Shown: positions 34,981-42,809 of the stretch, in pieces | Position numbering within the stretch: the stretch's first letter is position 1 | How the letters are laid out: every line of letters starts with the position of its first letter | From: Marivita sp. S6314 | Lineage (GTDB): Bacteria > Pseudomonadota > Alphaproteobacteria > Rhodobacterales > Rhodobacteraceae | Reading direction: 5' to 3' | Assembly (NCBI RefSeq): GCF_023015985.1 | Contig: NZ_JALKAO010000001.1 | Span: forward strand, 434,001 to 498,000 | Length of the DNA: 64,000 nucleotides | Notes under the pieces: generated by a model | Seen by the model: the letters and a program-made list of their open reading frames with translations, nothing else | What the model was told of the DNA's origin: nothing | Database searches by the model: none | Position numbers and translations under genes: made by a program

Positions 34981-36513
34981 TCAAAGCGGAATGTTGTCGT
35001 GCTTCTTCCACGGCATCTCTTGCTGCTTGGACCGCAGCGCCGCAAAGGCCCTGGCCACCCGTTTGCGCGTGCTGCGCGGCTGGATCACCTCGTCGATGAA
35101 GCCGCGTTCCGCCGCCACGAACGGGTTGGCAAACCGGTCTTCATACTCCGCCGTGTGCGCCGCGATCTTGTCGGCATCGCCAAGGTCGGCGCGGTGGATG
35201 ATCTCGGTAGCGCCCTTCGCGCCCATGACAGCGATCTCGGACGTTGGCCAGGCATAGTTCACATCCGCGCGCAGATGCTTGGACGCCATCACCACATAGG
35301 CCCCGCCATAGGATTTGCGGGTGATCACCGTCACCTTCGGCACCGTCGCCTCGCCATAGGCAAAGAGCAGCTTCGCGCCGTGCTTGATTACGCCGTTATA
35401 TTCCTGTGACGTCCCCGGCAGGAAGCCGGGCACATCGACCAGCGTCAGGATCGGAATGCCGAAGCAATCGCAGAACCGCACGAAGCGCGCCGCCTTGCGG
35501 GCAGAGTCGATGTCCAGAACGCCCGCCAGCACCATCGGCTGGTTGGCCACAACGCCAACGGTCTGGCCTTCCAGACGGATAAACCCGGTGATGATGTTCT
35601 TGGCGAAATCTTCCTGGATCTCGTAAAAATCCGCCTCATCGGCGATCTTCAGGATCAGTTCTTTCATGTCATAGGGGGTGTTCGGGTTTTCCGGCACCAG
35701 CGTATCAAGAGAGCTTTCCACCCGGTCCACATCGTCAAAGAAGGGCCGCGTTGGGGCTGCCTGACGGTTGTTGAGCGGCAGGTAATCCACCAGTCGCCGC
35801 ACTTCCGCCAGCGCCTCAACGTCATTTTCAAACGCGCCATCCGCAACAGATGACTTGCGCGTGTGCGTTGACGCCCCGCCCAGTTCTTCTGCCGTCACCT
35901 GTTCATTGGTCACGGTCTTCACCACGTCCGGGCCGGTGACAAACATGTAGGACGAGTCCTTCACCATGAAGATGAAGTCCGTCATCGCCGGTGAATACAC
36001 CGCCCCGCCCGCGCAGGGCCCCATGATCACGCTGATCTGCGGCACGACGCCGGACGCCATGATGTTGCGCTGGAACACCTCGCCATAGCCCGCAAGGCTG
36101 TCGACGCCTTCCTGAATGCGCGCGCCACCGGAATCGTTGATCCCGATCACCGGCGCGCCGTTCTGCATCGCCATGTCCATGATCTTGCAGATCTTCATCG
36201 CGTGGGTTGCCGATACCGATCCGCCCAGAACCGTGAAGTCCTGACTGAAGACATAGACCATCCGGCCATTGATCGTGCCCCAGCCGGTGACCACGCCGTC
36301 GCCTGCGGGACGGTTGTTCTCCATGCCGAAATCGGTGCAGCGATGGGTGACGAACATGTCATATTCTTCAAAGCTGCCCTCATCGAGAAGCAATTCGACC
36401 CGTTCGCGTGCGGTCAGCTTGCCGCGCCCGTGCTGCGCGTCGATGCGGTTTTGACCACCCCCCAGCCGGGCGGCATCGCGGCGGGTTTCCAGCTCTTGCA
36501 GAATATCTTTCAT
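34981..36513 (-). CDS. pccB: Propionyl-CoA carboxylase beta subunit (carboxyltransferase)
   Basis: A 510-residue carboxyltransferase subunit. Both crotonase-like halves are present: N-terminal '[20 protein letters not shown]' and acyl-CoA site '[20 protein letters not shown]'; C-terminal '[25 protein letters not shown]' (split here for length) and '[18 protein letters not shown]'. With PccA it forms propionyl-CoA carboxylase. TTTGCAAA boxes just upstream indicate direct control by PccR, which in Rhodobacter sphaeroides regulates pccB. Confidence 0.95.
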   Translation of the reverse strand: MKDILQELETRRDAARLGGGQNRIDAQHGRGKLTARERVELLLDEGSFEEYDMFVTHRCTDFGMENNRPAGDGVVTGWGTINGRMVYVFSQDFTVLGGSVSATHAMKICKIMDMAMQNGAPVIGINDSGGARIQEGVDSLAGYGEVFQRNIMASGVVPQISVIMGPCAGGAVYSPAMTDFIFMVKDSSYMFVTGPDVVKTVTNEQVTAEELGGASTHTRKSSVADGAFENDVEALAEVRRLVDYLPLNNRQAAPTRPFFDDVDRVESSLDTLVPENPNTPYDMKELILKIADEADFYEIQEDFAKNIITGFIRLEGQTVGVVANQPMVLAGVLDIDSARKAARFVRFCDCFGIPILTLVDVPGFLPGTSQEYNGVIKHGAKLLFAYGEATVPKVTVITRKSYGGAYVVMASKHLRADVNYAWPTSEIAVMGAKGATEIIHRADLGDADKIAAHTAEYEDRFANPFVAAERGFIDEVIQPRSTRKRVARAFAALRSKQQEMPWKKHDNIPL

Positions 36514-36583
36514 GGACCGTCCCTTTTTAGCTTTCGCGCGAACATACTGCAGCGCAGCGAGCGCTCAAGCGTTATTCAGCAAA

Positions 36584-36631
36584 TTTGCAAACCATGAAAA
36601 CGATAAGCGCTGCAATTTGCAAATTTGCAAA
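36584..36631. promoter_or_regulatory. Cluster of PccR-type boxes between pccB and the MFS gene
   Basis: Three exact TTTGCAAA palindromes: 36584-36591, 36616-36623 and 36624-36631, the last two directly adjacent in tandem. They sit in the 176-base region between the divergent starts of pccB (36513) and the MFS gene (36690). This octamer is the motif I associate with ScfR-family regulators of propionyl-CoA metabolism such as PccR, which is encoded at 37966. The arrangement would control both genes; the direction of control is inferred. Confidence 0.8.
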
Positions 36632-36689
36632 TTGTATCGTTACGCCTGCAAAGATGGACATTCAGCAACCGCAGGCGTAGCGAAGGCAT

Positions 36690-37919
36690 ATGAGTTACGC
36701 CTCTAAGGTCACATTCCTGGACCGCCGCACACCACCGCATATTGTCACACTGATTCTGCTGGCAGGGCTGTCGGCGTTGGTGATGAACATCTTCCTGCCC
36801 TCGCTGCCGAACATGACCGCGCATTTCCAGACGGACTACCGCATCATGCAATTGTCGGTTGCGGTCTATCTTCTGGTCAACGCGGTGCTGCAACTGGTGA
36901 TCGGCCCGATCTCGGACAAAATGGGCCGCCGCCCGGTGATCCTGTGGGGCATGGCCGGGTTCTGCGTGGCAACCATCGGCTGCATCTACGCGCCCAGCAT
37001 CGGCTGGTTCCTGTTTTACCGCATGGCGCAGGCGGTGATCGTCACCGCCATGGTCCTCAGCCGCGCCGTGGTACGCGATTGCGTCCCGCAGGATCAGGCC
37101 GCCTCGATGATCGGCTACGTGACCATGGGCATGGCCGTCGTGCCCATGATCGGTCCGGCCTTTGGCGGCATTCTGGACCAGATCTTTGGCTGGCAGGCGA
37201 ATTTCTGGCTGATGCTGGGACTGGGGCTTGGCATGCTGTGGCTCACTTGGGCGGATCTGGGCGAGACGGCACATACCAGCGGGCTCAGCCTGGCCGAGCA
37301 ATTCAAGCAATATCCCGAACTGCTCACCAGCCCGCGCTTCTGGGGCTACGCGCTGGCCTCGGGCCTCGCATCCGGGGCGTTCTTTGCCTATCTCGGCGGC
37401 GCGCCGTTTGTCGGCACAGACGTGTTCGGCATGAGCCCTGCCGAACTGGGCATCTTCTTTGGCGCGCCCGCGATCGGGTATTTCCTCGGCAATTTCATCA
37501 CCGGGCGCTATTCCGCGCGGATCGGCGTCAACCGCATGGTCTTTACGGGATCGCTGATCAACGCGTCCGGGATCTGTCTGTCGATCCTTGTCTTCTGGCT
37601 GGGCTACGGCACGGAATGGAGCTTTTTCGGCTTCATGACCTTTGTCGGCCTTGGCAACGGGATGATCATTCCCAACGCCACCGCCGGCATGCTGTCCGTG
37701 CGCCCGCATCTGGCGGGCACCGCATCGGGCTTGGGCGGCGCGATCATGCTGGGCGGCGGCGCGGGGCTGTCGGCGTTGGCGGGCGTCCTGCTGGTGCCGG
37801 GATCAGGACCGTGGCCGCTGCTCTGGATCATGCTGGCCACCGCCATCGGCGCGATCATCGCCATCCAGATGGTGATCTGGCGCGCGGCGCGACTGGCAGG
37901 GCTGGACAGCGCCGGGTGA
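36690..37919 (+). CDS. MFS transporter, Bcr/CflA-like drug-efflux type
   Basis: A 409-residue, 12-helix major facilitator transporter. The first half has 'VMNIFLPSLPNMTAHF' and the conserved loop 2-3 motif 'GPISDKMGRRPVILWGM' (G-x-x-x-D-R/K-x-G-R-R). The pattern is that of Bcr/CflA multidrug exporters. Unusually it sits between pccB and pccR, with PccR-type boxes at its promoter, so its substrate may be connected with propionate or a propionyl-CoA precursor. That is inference. Confidence 0.85.
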   Translation: MSYASKVTFLDRRTPPHIVTLILLAGLSALVMNIFLPSLPNMTAHFQTDYRIMQLSVAVYLLVNAVLQLVIGPISDKMGRRPVILWGMAGFCVATIGCIYAPSIGWFLFYRMAQAVIVTAMVLSRAVVRDCVPQDQAASMIGYVTMGMAVVPMIGPAFGGILDQIFGWQANFWLMLGLGLGMLWLTWADLGETAHTSGLSLAEQFKQYPELLTSPRFWGYALASGLASGAFFAYLGGAPFVGTDVFGMSPAELGIFFGAPAIGYFLGNFITGRYSARIGVNRMVFTGSLINASGICLSILVFWLGYGTEWSFFGFMTFVGLGNGMIIPNATAGMLSVRPHLAGTASGLGGAIMLGGGAGLSALAGVLLVPGSGPWPLLWIMLATAIGAIIAIQMVIWRAARLAGLDSAG

Positions 37920-37920
37920 A

Positions 37921-37958
37921 TTTGCAAACTCCTGACACGGGACTGCAAATCTGCAAAG
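37921..37958. promoter_or_regulatory. PccR-type boxes at the pccR promoter
   Basis: An exact TTTGCAAA at 37921-37928, just after the MFS stop, followed by two degenerate repeats, CTGCAAAT (37943-37950) and CTGCAAAG (37951-37958), just before the pccR start at 37966. It implies autoregulation of pccR. The tandem spacing of the degenerate copies resembles that of the pair at 36616-36631. Confidence 0.65.
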
Positions 37959-37965
37959 GGACGTC

Positions 37966-39363
37966 ATGGCCACGCAAAAGCTTTATGCAGGCGCAAAGCT
38001 GCGCGAGATCCGCACGCGTCTTGGCATCACGCAGCGCGATTTTTCCACCAAGATGGGCGTATCCCTGCCCTATCTGAACCAGATGGAAAACAACAAGCGC
38101 CCGCTCTCCACTACCGTGGTGCTGGCGCTGGCGCAGGAATTTGGCGTCGATGTCACGGAACTGGGCCAGGGTGATGCGGAACGCATGATCTCGGACATGC
38201 GCGAAGCGCTGGCCGACCCGGTCTTTGCCGATGCCGCCCCGCCCATCGCGGACCTGCGCCTGACCGCGTCCAACGCACCGGGACTGGCCCGCGCGTTTCT
38301 CGAACTGCACCGCGCCTATCGCCAGACACACGAGCGCCTTGCGTCCCTTGACGAAGCGCTGGGGCGCGAAGGTGCGCAGCTGCAGCCTTCGCCCTGGGAA
38401 GAAGTGCGCGATTTCTTTCATTATTGCGACAATTACATCGACGCGGTGGACAAGGCGGCAGAACGCGTCGCCACGAAGCTGACCGGGTCAGACCGCGTGC
38501 GCGCCGCGATCCGGGGGCTGGAAACCGAAGGGCTGCACGTGCGCTTTGCCAATATGCCGGAACTGCGCCGGTTCGATGAACTGCGTCAGGAACTGACGCT
38601 ATCCTCGCTGGCCGCGCCGGAAACCCAGACCTTCCAGATGATGCTGCAACTGGCCCTGACACGTCACGGCAAATTGCTGGATGCCACGCTGGACCTTGGC
38701 CGGTTCCAATCCGACGCCGCCCGCGACATCGCGCGGCTGGGGTTGGCCAATTACTTTGCCGGGGCCGCTGTGATGCCCTATGGCCAGTTTTTGCAGGCGG
38801 CCCATGACACCCGGCATGATCTGGAACTGATGGCGCGGCGGTTCGGGGCCTCTATCGAACAAGTGGCCCATCGTTTGTCGACGCTGCAACGCCCGGGGGC
38901 CAAGGGGATTCCGTTCTTCTTTGTGCGGGTGGATCAGGCCGGCACAATCACCAAGCGGCATTCGGCCACCCGGCTGCAATTTGCCCGCTTCGGCGGGGCC
39001 TGTCCGCTTTGGAACGTGCACCGGGCTTTCGAGACACCGGGGCGGTTCCTGCGGCAACTGGCGGAAACCCCCGATGGGGTGCGGTACATTTCGCTGGCGC
39101 GCGACGTGTCGAAAACCGGCGGCCGGTTTGGCGCGCCGGTCCGGCGCTATGCCATTGCGCTGGGATGTGAGGTCAAGCATGCCGGGGCGCTGGTCTATGC
39201 GGACGGGTTGGACCTTAACCGGGATTCCGCGTTTGAGCCGATCGGCATTTCCTGCCGGATTTGCGAACGCGCCAATTGTCACCAGCGGTCGGTCCCGCCA
39301 CTGGAGCGCAAGCTGACCATCCAGCCGCATCGGCGCGGGATTTTGCCCTACGAGCTGTCTTAG
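37966..39363 (+). CDS. pccR: Short-chain fatty acyl-CoA regulator PccR (ScfR family)
   Basis: Transcription factor of 465 residues. The N-terminal XRE-type helix-turn-helix (about 8-62, 'LREIRTRLGITQRDFSTKMG') is followed by an IrrE-like domain, where 'RFQSDAARDIARLGLANYFA' takes the place of the metalloprotease helix, and a C-terminal ScfR domain with the Cys-rich 'GISCRICERANCHQRSVPP'. The family senses propionyl-CoA or related acyl-CoAs. Binding boxes of the family lie at its own promoter and at pccB. AAAGGGA precedes the ATG. Confidence 0.9.
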   Translation: MATQKLYAGAKLREIRTRLGITQRDFSTKMGVSLPYLNQMENNKRPLSTTVVLALAQEFGVDVTELGQGDAERMISDMREALADPVFADAAPPIADLRLTASNAPGLARAFLELHRAYRQTHERLASLDEALGREGAQLQPSPWEEVRDFFHYCDNYIDAVDKAAERVATKLTGSDRVRAAIRGLETEGLHVRFANMPELRRFDELRQELTLSSLAAPETQTFQMMLQLALTRHGKLLDATLDLGRFQSDAARDIARLGLANYFAGAAVMPYGQFLQAAHDTRHDLELMARRFGASIEQVAHRLSTLQRPGAKGIPFFFVRVDQAGTITKRHSATRLQFARFGGACPLWNVHRAFETPGRFLRQLAETPDGVRYISLARDVSKTGGRFGAPVRRYAIALGCEVKHAGALVYADGLDLNRDSAFEPIGISCRICERANCHQRSVPPLERKLTIQPHRRGILPYELS

Positions 39364-39369
39364 GGCAGG

Positions 39370-39429
39370 CAAGATGCGGTGACGCATCTTGGCGTTTCCG
39401 TTGACGGAAACGCCGGGGCGCTGCCCCGG
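39370..39429. repeat. Three consecutive perfect hairpins between convergent pccR and an amidase gene
   Basis: Stem 1: CAAGATGCG (39370-39378)/CGCATCTTG (39383-39391), loop GTGA. Stem 2: GGCGTTTCCGT (39391-39401)/ACGGAAACGCC (39404-39414), loop TG. Stem 3: CCGGGGC (39413-39419)/GCCCCGG (39423-39429), loop GCT. Stem 2 shares its TTTCCGT-N2-ACGGAAA core with the element at 26332-26353. The stretch also resembles a G/C-rich tail I have seen repeatedly in roseobacter intergenic sequences, so it is probably a dispersed repeat that doubles as a bidirectional terminator. Confidence 0.75.
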
Positions 39430-39458
39430 ACCCCGAGGTATTTGGAAAACAGAGAAGA

Positions 39459-40067
39459 TCAGGTTGCGGCAACGGGCCAGCGTTGGGCCAGATTGGCCAT
39501 CAAGGCGCGATCGGTGCTGTCGAGCGGGCCTGTTGCGCCGGGGCGAAATCGCAGGCGCATGCTGTGCAGGATCACCTCGCAGGGCACGTCTGCCGTGTAG
39601 CCGAAGGTTCTGGCATTGTCCGTGAACGACCCGTCGCCTTCGGGCGTTGGCCAGATCGACAGACCTTGCCGTGCCAGCCGTTGCCAGTCGAACCTGCGGC
39701 CCGGATCGATCTTGCGTCCCGGTGCCATGTCGGAATGGCCAATCACCCGGTCTGGCGGAATGCGGTGGCGCGCCAGAATGCCGGACAGCAATGCCTCGAC
39801 CGCGTCCATCTGGGCGGCGGCGAAGGGTGTGGTGCCGGTATTCGAGATTTCGATCCCTATGGAGCGCGAGTTGACATCGGTCACCGGCCCCCAGCGCCCG
39901 GCCCCGGCATGCCAGGCGCGATCGGCCTCGTCGACCAATTGCCAGACCGTGCCATCGGCTCCGACCACGTAATGCGCGGACACCTCTGCTTTGGGGGTGC
40001 ACAACCAGTCACGCGCCCGTTCGGCGCAATCCATCGCGGTATAGTGCAAGACGACAAGGTCGGGCAC
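39459..40067 (-). CDS. N-acetylmuramoyl-L-alanine amidase (amidase_2/AmiD-like)
   Basis: Zinc amidase that cuts the bond between muramic acid and L-Ala. Residues 1-202 from the GTG at 40065-40067 include the zinc/active-site motifs 'VVLHYTAM' (His), 'RSIGIEISNTG' (Glu) and 'VIGHSDMAPGRKIDPG' (His, Asp). A stretch homologous to the usual family N-terminus (Trp-His-Pro-Ser-Pro-Asn, then Gly-Pro-Arg-Arg-Asp-Gly) is encoded in frame before this GTG, so translation probably begins further upstream, perhaps at CTG 40119-40121. No signal peptide is seen. Confidence 0.85.
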   Translation of the reverse strand: MPDLVVLHYTAMDCAERARDWLCTPKAEVSAHYVVGADGTVWQLVDEADRAWHAGAGRWGPVTDVNSRSIGIEISNTGTTPFAAAQMDAVEALLSGILARHRIPPDRVIGHSDMAPGRKIDPGRRFDWQRLARQGLSIWPTPEGDGSFTDNARTFGYTADVPCEVILHSMRLRFRPGATGPLDSTDRALMANLAQRWPVAAT

Positions 40068-40117
40068 GGCACCATCGCGCCGCGGCCCGCAATTGGGGGA
40101 CGGATGCCAGAGCGGCG

Positions 40118-40831
40118 TCAGTTGCGCACCGCGCGGAACGGAGCCGGATCCCAGGAACAGGCAAACCCGTCGCCATCCGGGTCCAGGTTTTGACGATCCC
40201 GGTCCGGGCCACCGGCGGCCAGAAACGCCTCTTGCGCTAGATCAGAGGAGGCAAAGCCTGCGCAGGCGCGCTGGTGGCGGCTTTCCGAGGCAAAGGCCGA
40301 CCGACGGTAGATCGGCGCGCCCTTGGGGTTGGTGGTCTGCAGCGCGTAGGCCACGATATTGGGTGTGTTGGTGCCGGGCCGCGACGGCAGCGCCTCGGGC
40401 GCGATGATCTGATAGCGGGCGCGGTTCTGGGCGATCAGTGCCGCGTCGCTTTCGATGGTCCGGGAATTCGACACCGCGTCGAAATCGTTTTCACCCGAGA
40501 TCCCGGCGGCGTTTTCCACGATCCGGGGGGCCGGATTGCTGGGCGAGGCCTGCACCGGAGCGACACCGGAATTGGCGTTGCGGGCCTCGGCCTGAGCCTG
40601 CTGTTCGGGTGTCAGCGCGCTGAGCGGCGCACCGGTCACAGCCGGGGGCGCGCCGATGGTGGTTGGCGCGGCGCGGCCTTCCAGCACAGCATCCCGCTGG
40701 CGTTGATAAGTGTCGTAGCGGTCAAAGCCGACGCCCTGGCCGCTGTCGGGAATGGACGATGTACAGGCCGACACCACCAAGGCCACGGCACAGCCGGCGA
40801 TGCTGCGAAAGGATAGGGTGAAATCTGTCAT
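40118..40831 (-). CDS. Lipoprotein with C-terminal excalibur-like calcium-binding motif
   Basis: A 237-residue protein from MTDFTLSF (ATG 40829-40831, AGGCAGGAC upstream). The signal sequence ends in the lipobox 'VVSACTS' (Cys). A long low-complexity, Ala/Pro/Gln-rich spacer (about residues 40-110) links to a C-terminal domain with 'YRRSAFASESRHQRACAGFAS' in part and 'DPDGDGFACSWDPAPFR', an excalibur-like Asp-x-Asp-x-Asp-Gly Ca loop with two Cys. It lies just upstream of the amidase gene, consistent with a role in the cell envelope. Function unknown. Confidence 0.72.
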   Translation of the reverse strand: MTDFTLSFRSIAGCAVALVVSACTSSIPDSGQGVGFDRYDTYQRQRDAVLEGRAAPTTIGAPPAVTGAPLSALTPEQQAQAEARNANSGVAPVQASPSNPAPRIVENAAGISGENDFDAVSNSRTIESDAALIAQNRARYQIIAPEALPSRPGTNTPNIVAYALQTTNPKGAPIYRRSAFASESRHQRACAGFASSDLAQEAFLAAGGPDRDRQNLDPDGDGFACSWDPAPFRAVRN

Positions 40832-40853
40832 GTCCTGCCTCTTTTGGCGCTGC

Positions 40854-42338
40854 TTACCACCACCGTGCGGGCTTCGCCACAAAACCGGCCGCCTGTTCAA
40901 GCGCATAGGCGGTATTCAGCAAATCGCCCTCTTCCCACGGGCGGCCGATCAGCTGCAGCCCCAGCGGCAGACCCTGTGCATCAACACCGGCAGGCACCGA
41001 GATGCCGGGAAGCCCGGCCAGGTTCACGGTCACGGTGAAGACGTCGTTCAGGTACATCTCGACCGGGTCGGTCACTTCCTTACCCAGCTCGAACGCGGCG
41101 GATGGTGTCGCTGGTGTGAGGATCGCATCGACGCCCTGGGCGAACACGTCTTCGAAGTCTTTCTTGATGAGCGTCCGCACCTTGCGTGCACGGTTGTAAT
41201 AGGCGTCGTAGAACCCGGCGCTGAGCACATAGGTGCCCACCATCACGCGGCGCTGGACTTCGGGGCCGAACCCTTCGGCGCGGGTTTTTTCGTACATCTC
41301 GGTGATGCCGTCGCCCTGCGCCAGCTTGGCCCGGTGGCCGTAGCGCACACCGTCATAGCGGGCGAGGTTCGAGGACGCCTCAGCCGGGGCAATCACGTAA
41401 TAGGCGGGCAGCGCGTATTTGGTGTGCGGCAGGGAGATATCTTTCATCACCGCGCCCGCGTCTTCGAGCATCTTGCGCCCTTCGGTCCAGAGCGCTTCGA
41501 TTTCGTCGGGCATGCCGTCCATGCGGTATTCACGGGGAATGCCGATGGTCTTGCCCTTGATGTCGCCGGTCAGCATCGCCTCGAAATTCGGCACCGCCAG
41601 ATCGGCGCTTGTGCTGTCTTTCGGATCGTGCCCGCACATCGCTTCCAGCATGATCGCGGCATCACGCACGTCCTTGGTCATGGGCCCGGCCTGATCGAGG
41701 CTAGAGGCAAAGGCCACGATGCCCCAACGCGAACAGCGCCCGTAGGTTGGCTTGATCCCAGTGATCCCGGTAAAGGCCGCAGGCTGGCGGATCGACCCGC
41801 CGGTGTCGGTGCCGGTCGCGCCAAGGCAAAGGTCCGCCGCAACCGCGCTGGCCGAGCCACCCGAGGACCCGCCGGGGGTCAGGGCTGTGTCGTCATTGCC
41901 GCGCCGCCACGGGTTGACCGCGTTGCCATAGGTCGAGGTCTCGTTCGACGAACCCATGGCGAATTCGTCCATGTTGAGTTTGCCCAGCATCACCGCGCCC
42001 GCATCAAAAAGCTGGCTGGTGACGGTGCTTTCATATTCCGGCTTGAACCCGTTCAGGATCGCGCTGGCGGCCTGCGAGGGCACGCCCTTGGTGCAGAACA
42101 GATCCTTGATGCCCAGCGGAATGCCGCACAGGTCCGGCGCGTCGCCCGCTTTGATCCGGTCATCGGCAGACTTGGCCTGCCCCATCGCCACCTCGGGCGT
42201 TTTGTGCACAAACGCGCCCAGCGCGTCGGCGCCGTCAATGACGGTCAGACAGGCTTCGGTCAGCTCTGCCGAGGTCACGTCACCGGCACGCAGCGCGTCG
42301 CGGGCCTCGGAAATTTTCAGGCGTGTCAGATCGGTCAT
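40854..42338 (-). CDS. gatA: Asp-tRNA(Asn)/Glu-tRNA(Gln) amidotransferase subunit A
   Basis: Amidase subunit of GatCAB, which converts mischarged Glu-tRNA(Gln) or Asp-tRNA(Asn) to the correct aminoacyl-tRNA. The 494-residue protein has the amidase signature with the Ser-cisSer-Lys triad, the Gly/Ser-rich '[17 protein letters not shown]' and the '[17 protein letters not shown]' loop. Its ATG overlaps the gatC stop by one base (TAATG), so the two are coupled. The gatB gene is not in the window. Confidence 0.96.
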   Translation of the reverse strand: MTDLTRLKISEARDALRAGDVTSAELTEACLTVIDGADALGAFVHKTPEVAMGQAKSADDRIKAGDAPDLCGIPLGIKDLFCTKGVPSQAASAILNGFKPEYESTVTSQLFDAGAVMLGKLNMDEFAMGSSNETSTYGNAVNPWRRGNDDTALTPGGSSGGSASAVAADLCLGATGTDTGGSIRQPAAFTGITGIKPTYGRCSRWGIVAFASSLDQAGPMTKDVRDAAIMLEAMCGHDPKDSTSADLAVPNFEAMLTGDIKGKTIGIPREYRMDGMPDEIEALWTEGRKMLEDAGAVMKDISLPHTKYALPAYYVIAPAEASSNLARYDGVRYGHRAKLAQGDGITEMYEKTRAEGFGPEVQRRVMVGTYVLSAGFYDAYYNRARKVRTLIKKDFEDVFAQGVDAILTPATPSAAFELGKEVTDPVEMYLNDVFTVTVNLAGLPGISVPAGVDAQGLPLGLQLIGRPWEEGDLLNTAYALEQAAGFVAKPARWW

Positions 42339-42625
42339 TATTCCACCACCTTCGGAACGGCAAAAAAGCCTTCGCGCGCGTCGGGCGCGTTGGACAGGAC
42401 CGCGGCCTGCTGATTGCCGTCGGTGACACCATCTTCGCGGCGCTTCAGGCGCATCGGCGTGACAGACACCATGGGGTCAACCCCGTCGACATCGACCTCG
42501 TTCAGCTGTTCGATAAAGCCCAGAATGTTCGAAAACTCCTGCGCGAGCGCGGGCAACGCATCGTCTTCGACGCGGATCCGCGCCAGTTTGGCCACGCGCG
42601 CGGCGGTTTCTATGTCGATGGACAT
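42338..42625 (-). CDS. gatC: Asp-tRNA(Asn)/Glu-tRNA(Gln) amidotransferase subunit C
   Basis: Small 95-residue subunit that stabilises GatA in the GatCAB complex. The family pattern is present: '[20 protein letters not shown]' at the start, '[21 protein letters not shown]' in the middle, and the '[16 protein letters not shown]' tail that wraps around GatA. MSIDIETA (ATG 42623-42625) is the family start. Expressed upstream of gatA in one unit. Confidence 0.95.
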   Translation of the reverse strand: MSIDIETAARVAKLARIRVEDDALPALAQEFSNILGFIEQLNEVDVDGVDPMVSVTPMRLKRREDGVTDGNQQAAVLSNAPDAREGFFAVPKVVE

Positions 42626-42809
42626 GGGTGGTGCCCCTTTAGCCTGACGTTGGTTTGGTTGGCTTGCGTTTAACTTTGCGCAGCAGCACACGCAAGTCAT
42701 TGCCGCATCACGTGACCGCCAGTGGATTTGGAAACAATTTTCCAAAAATTCGCCACATTGTCCGCGTATCCTGTCCATCCCAGTCAAACCGGATGATCAG
42801 AGCAGTCTC

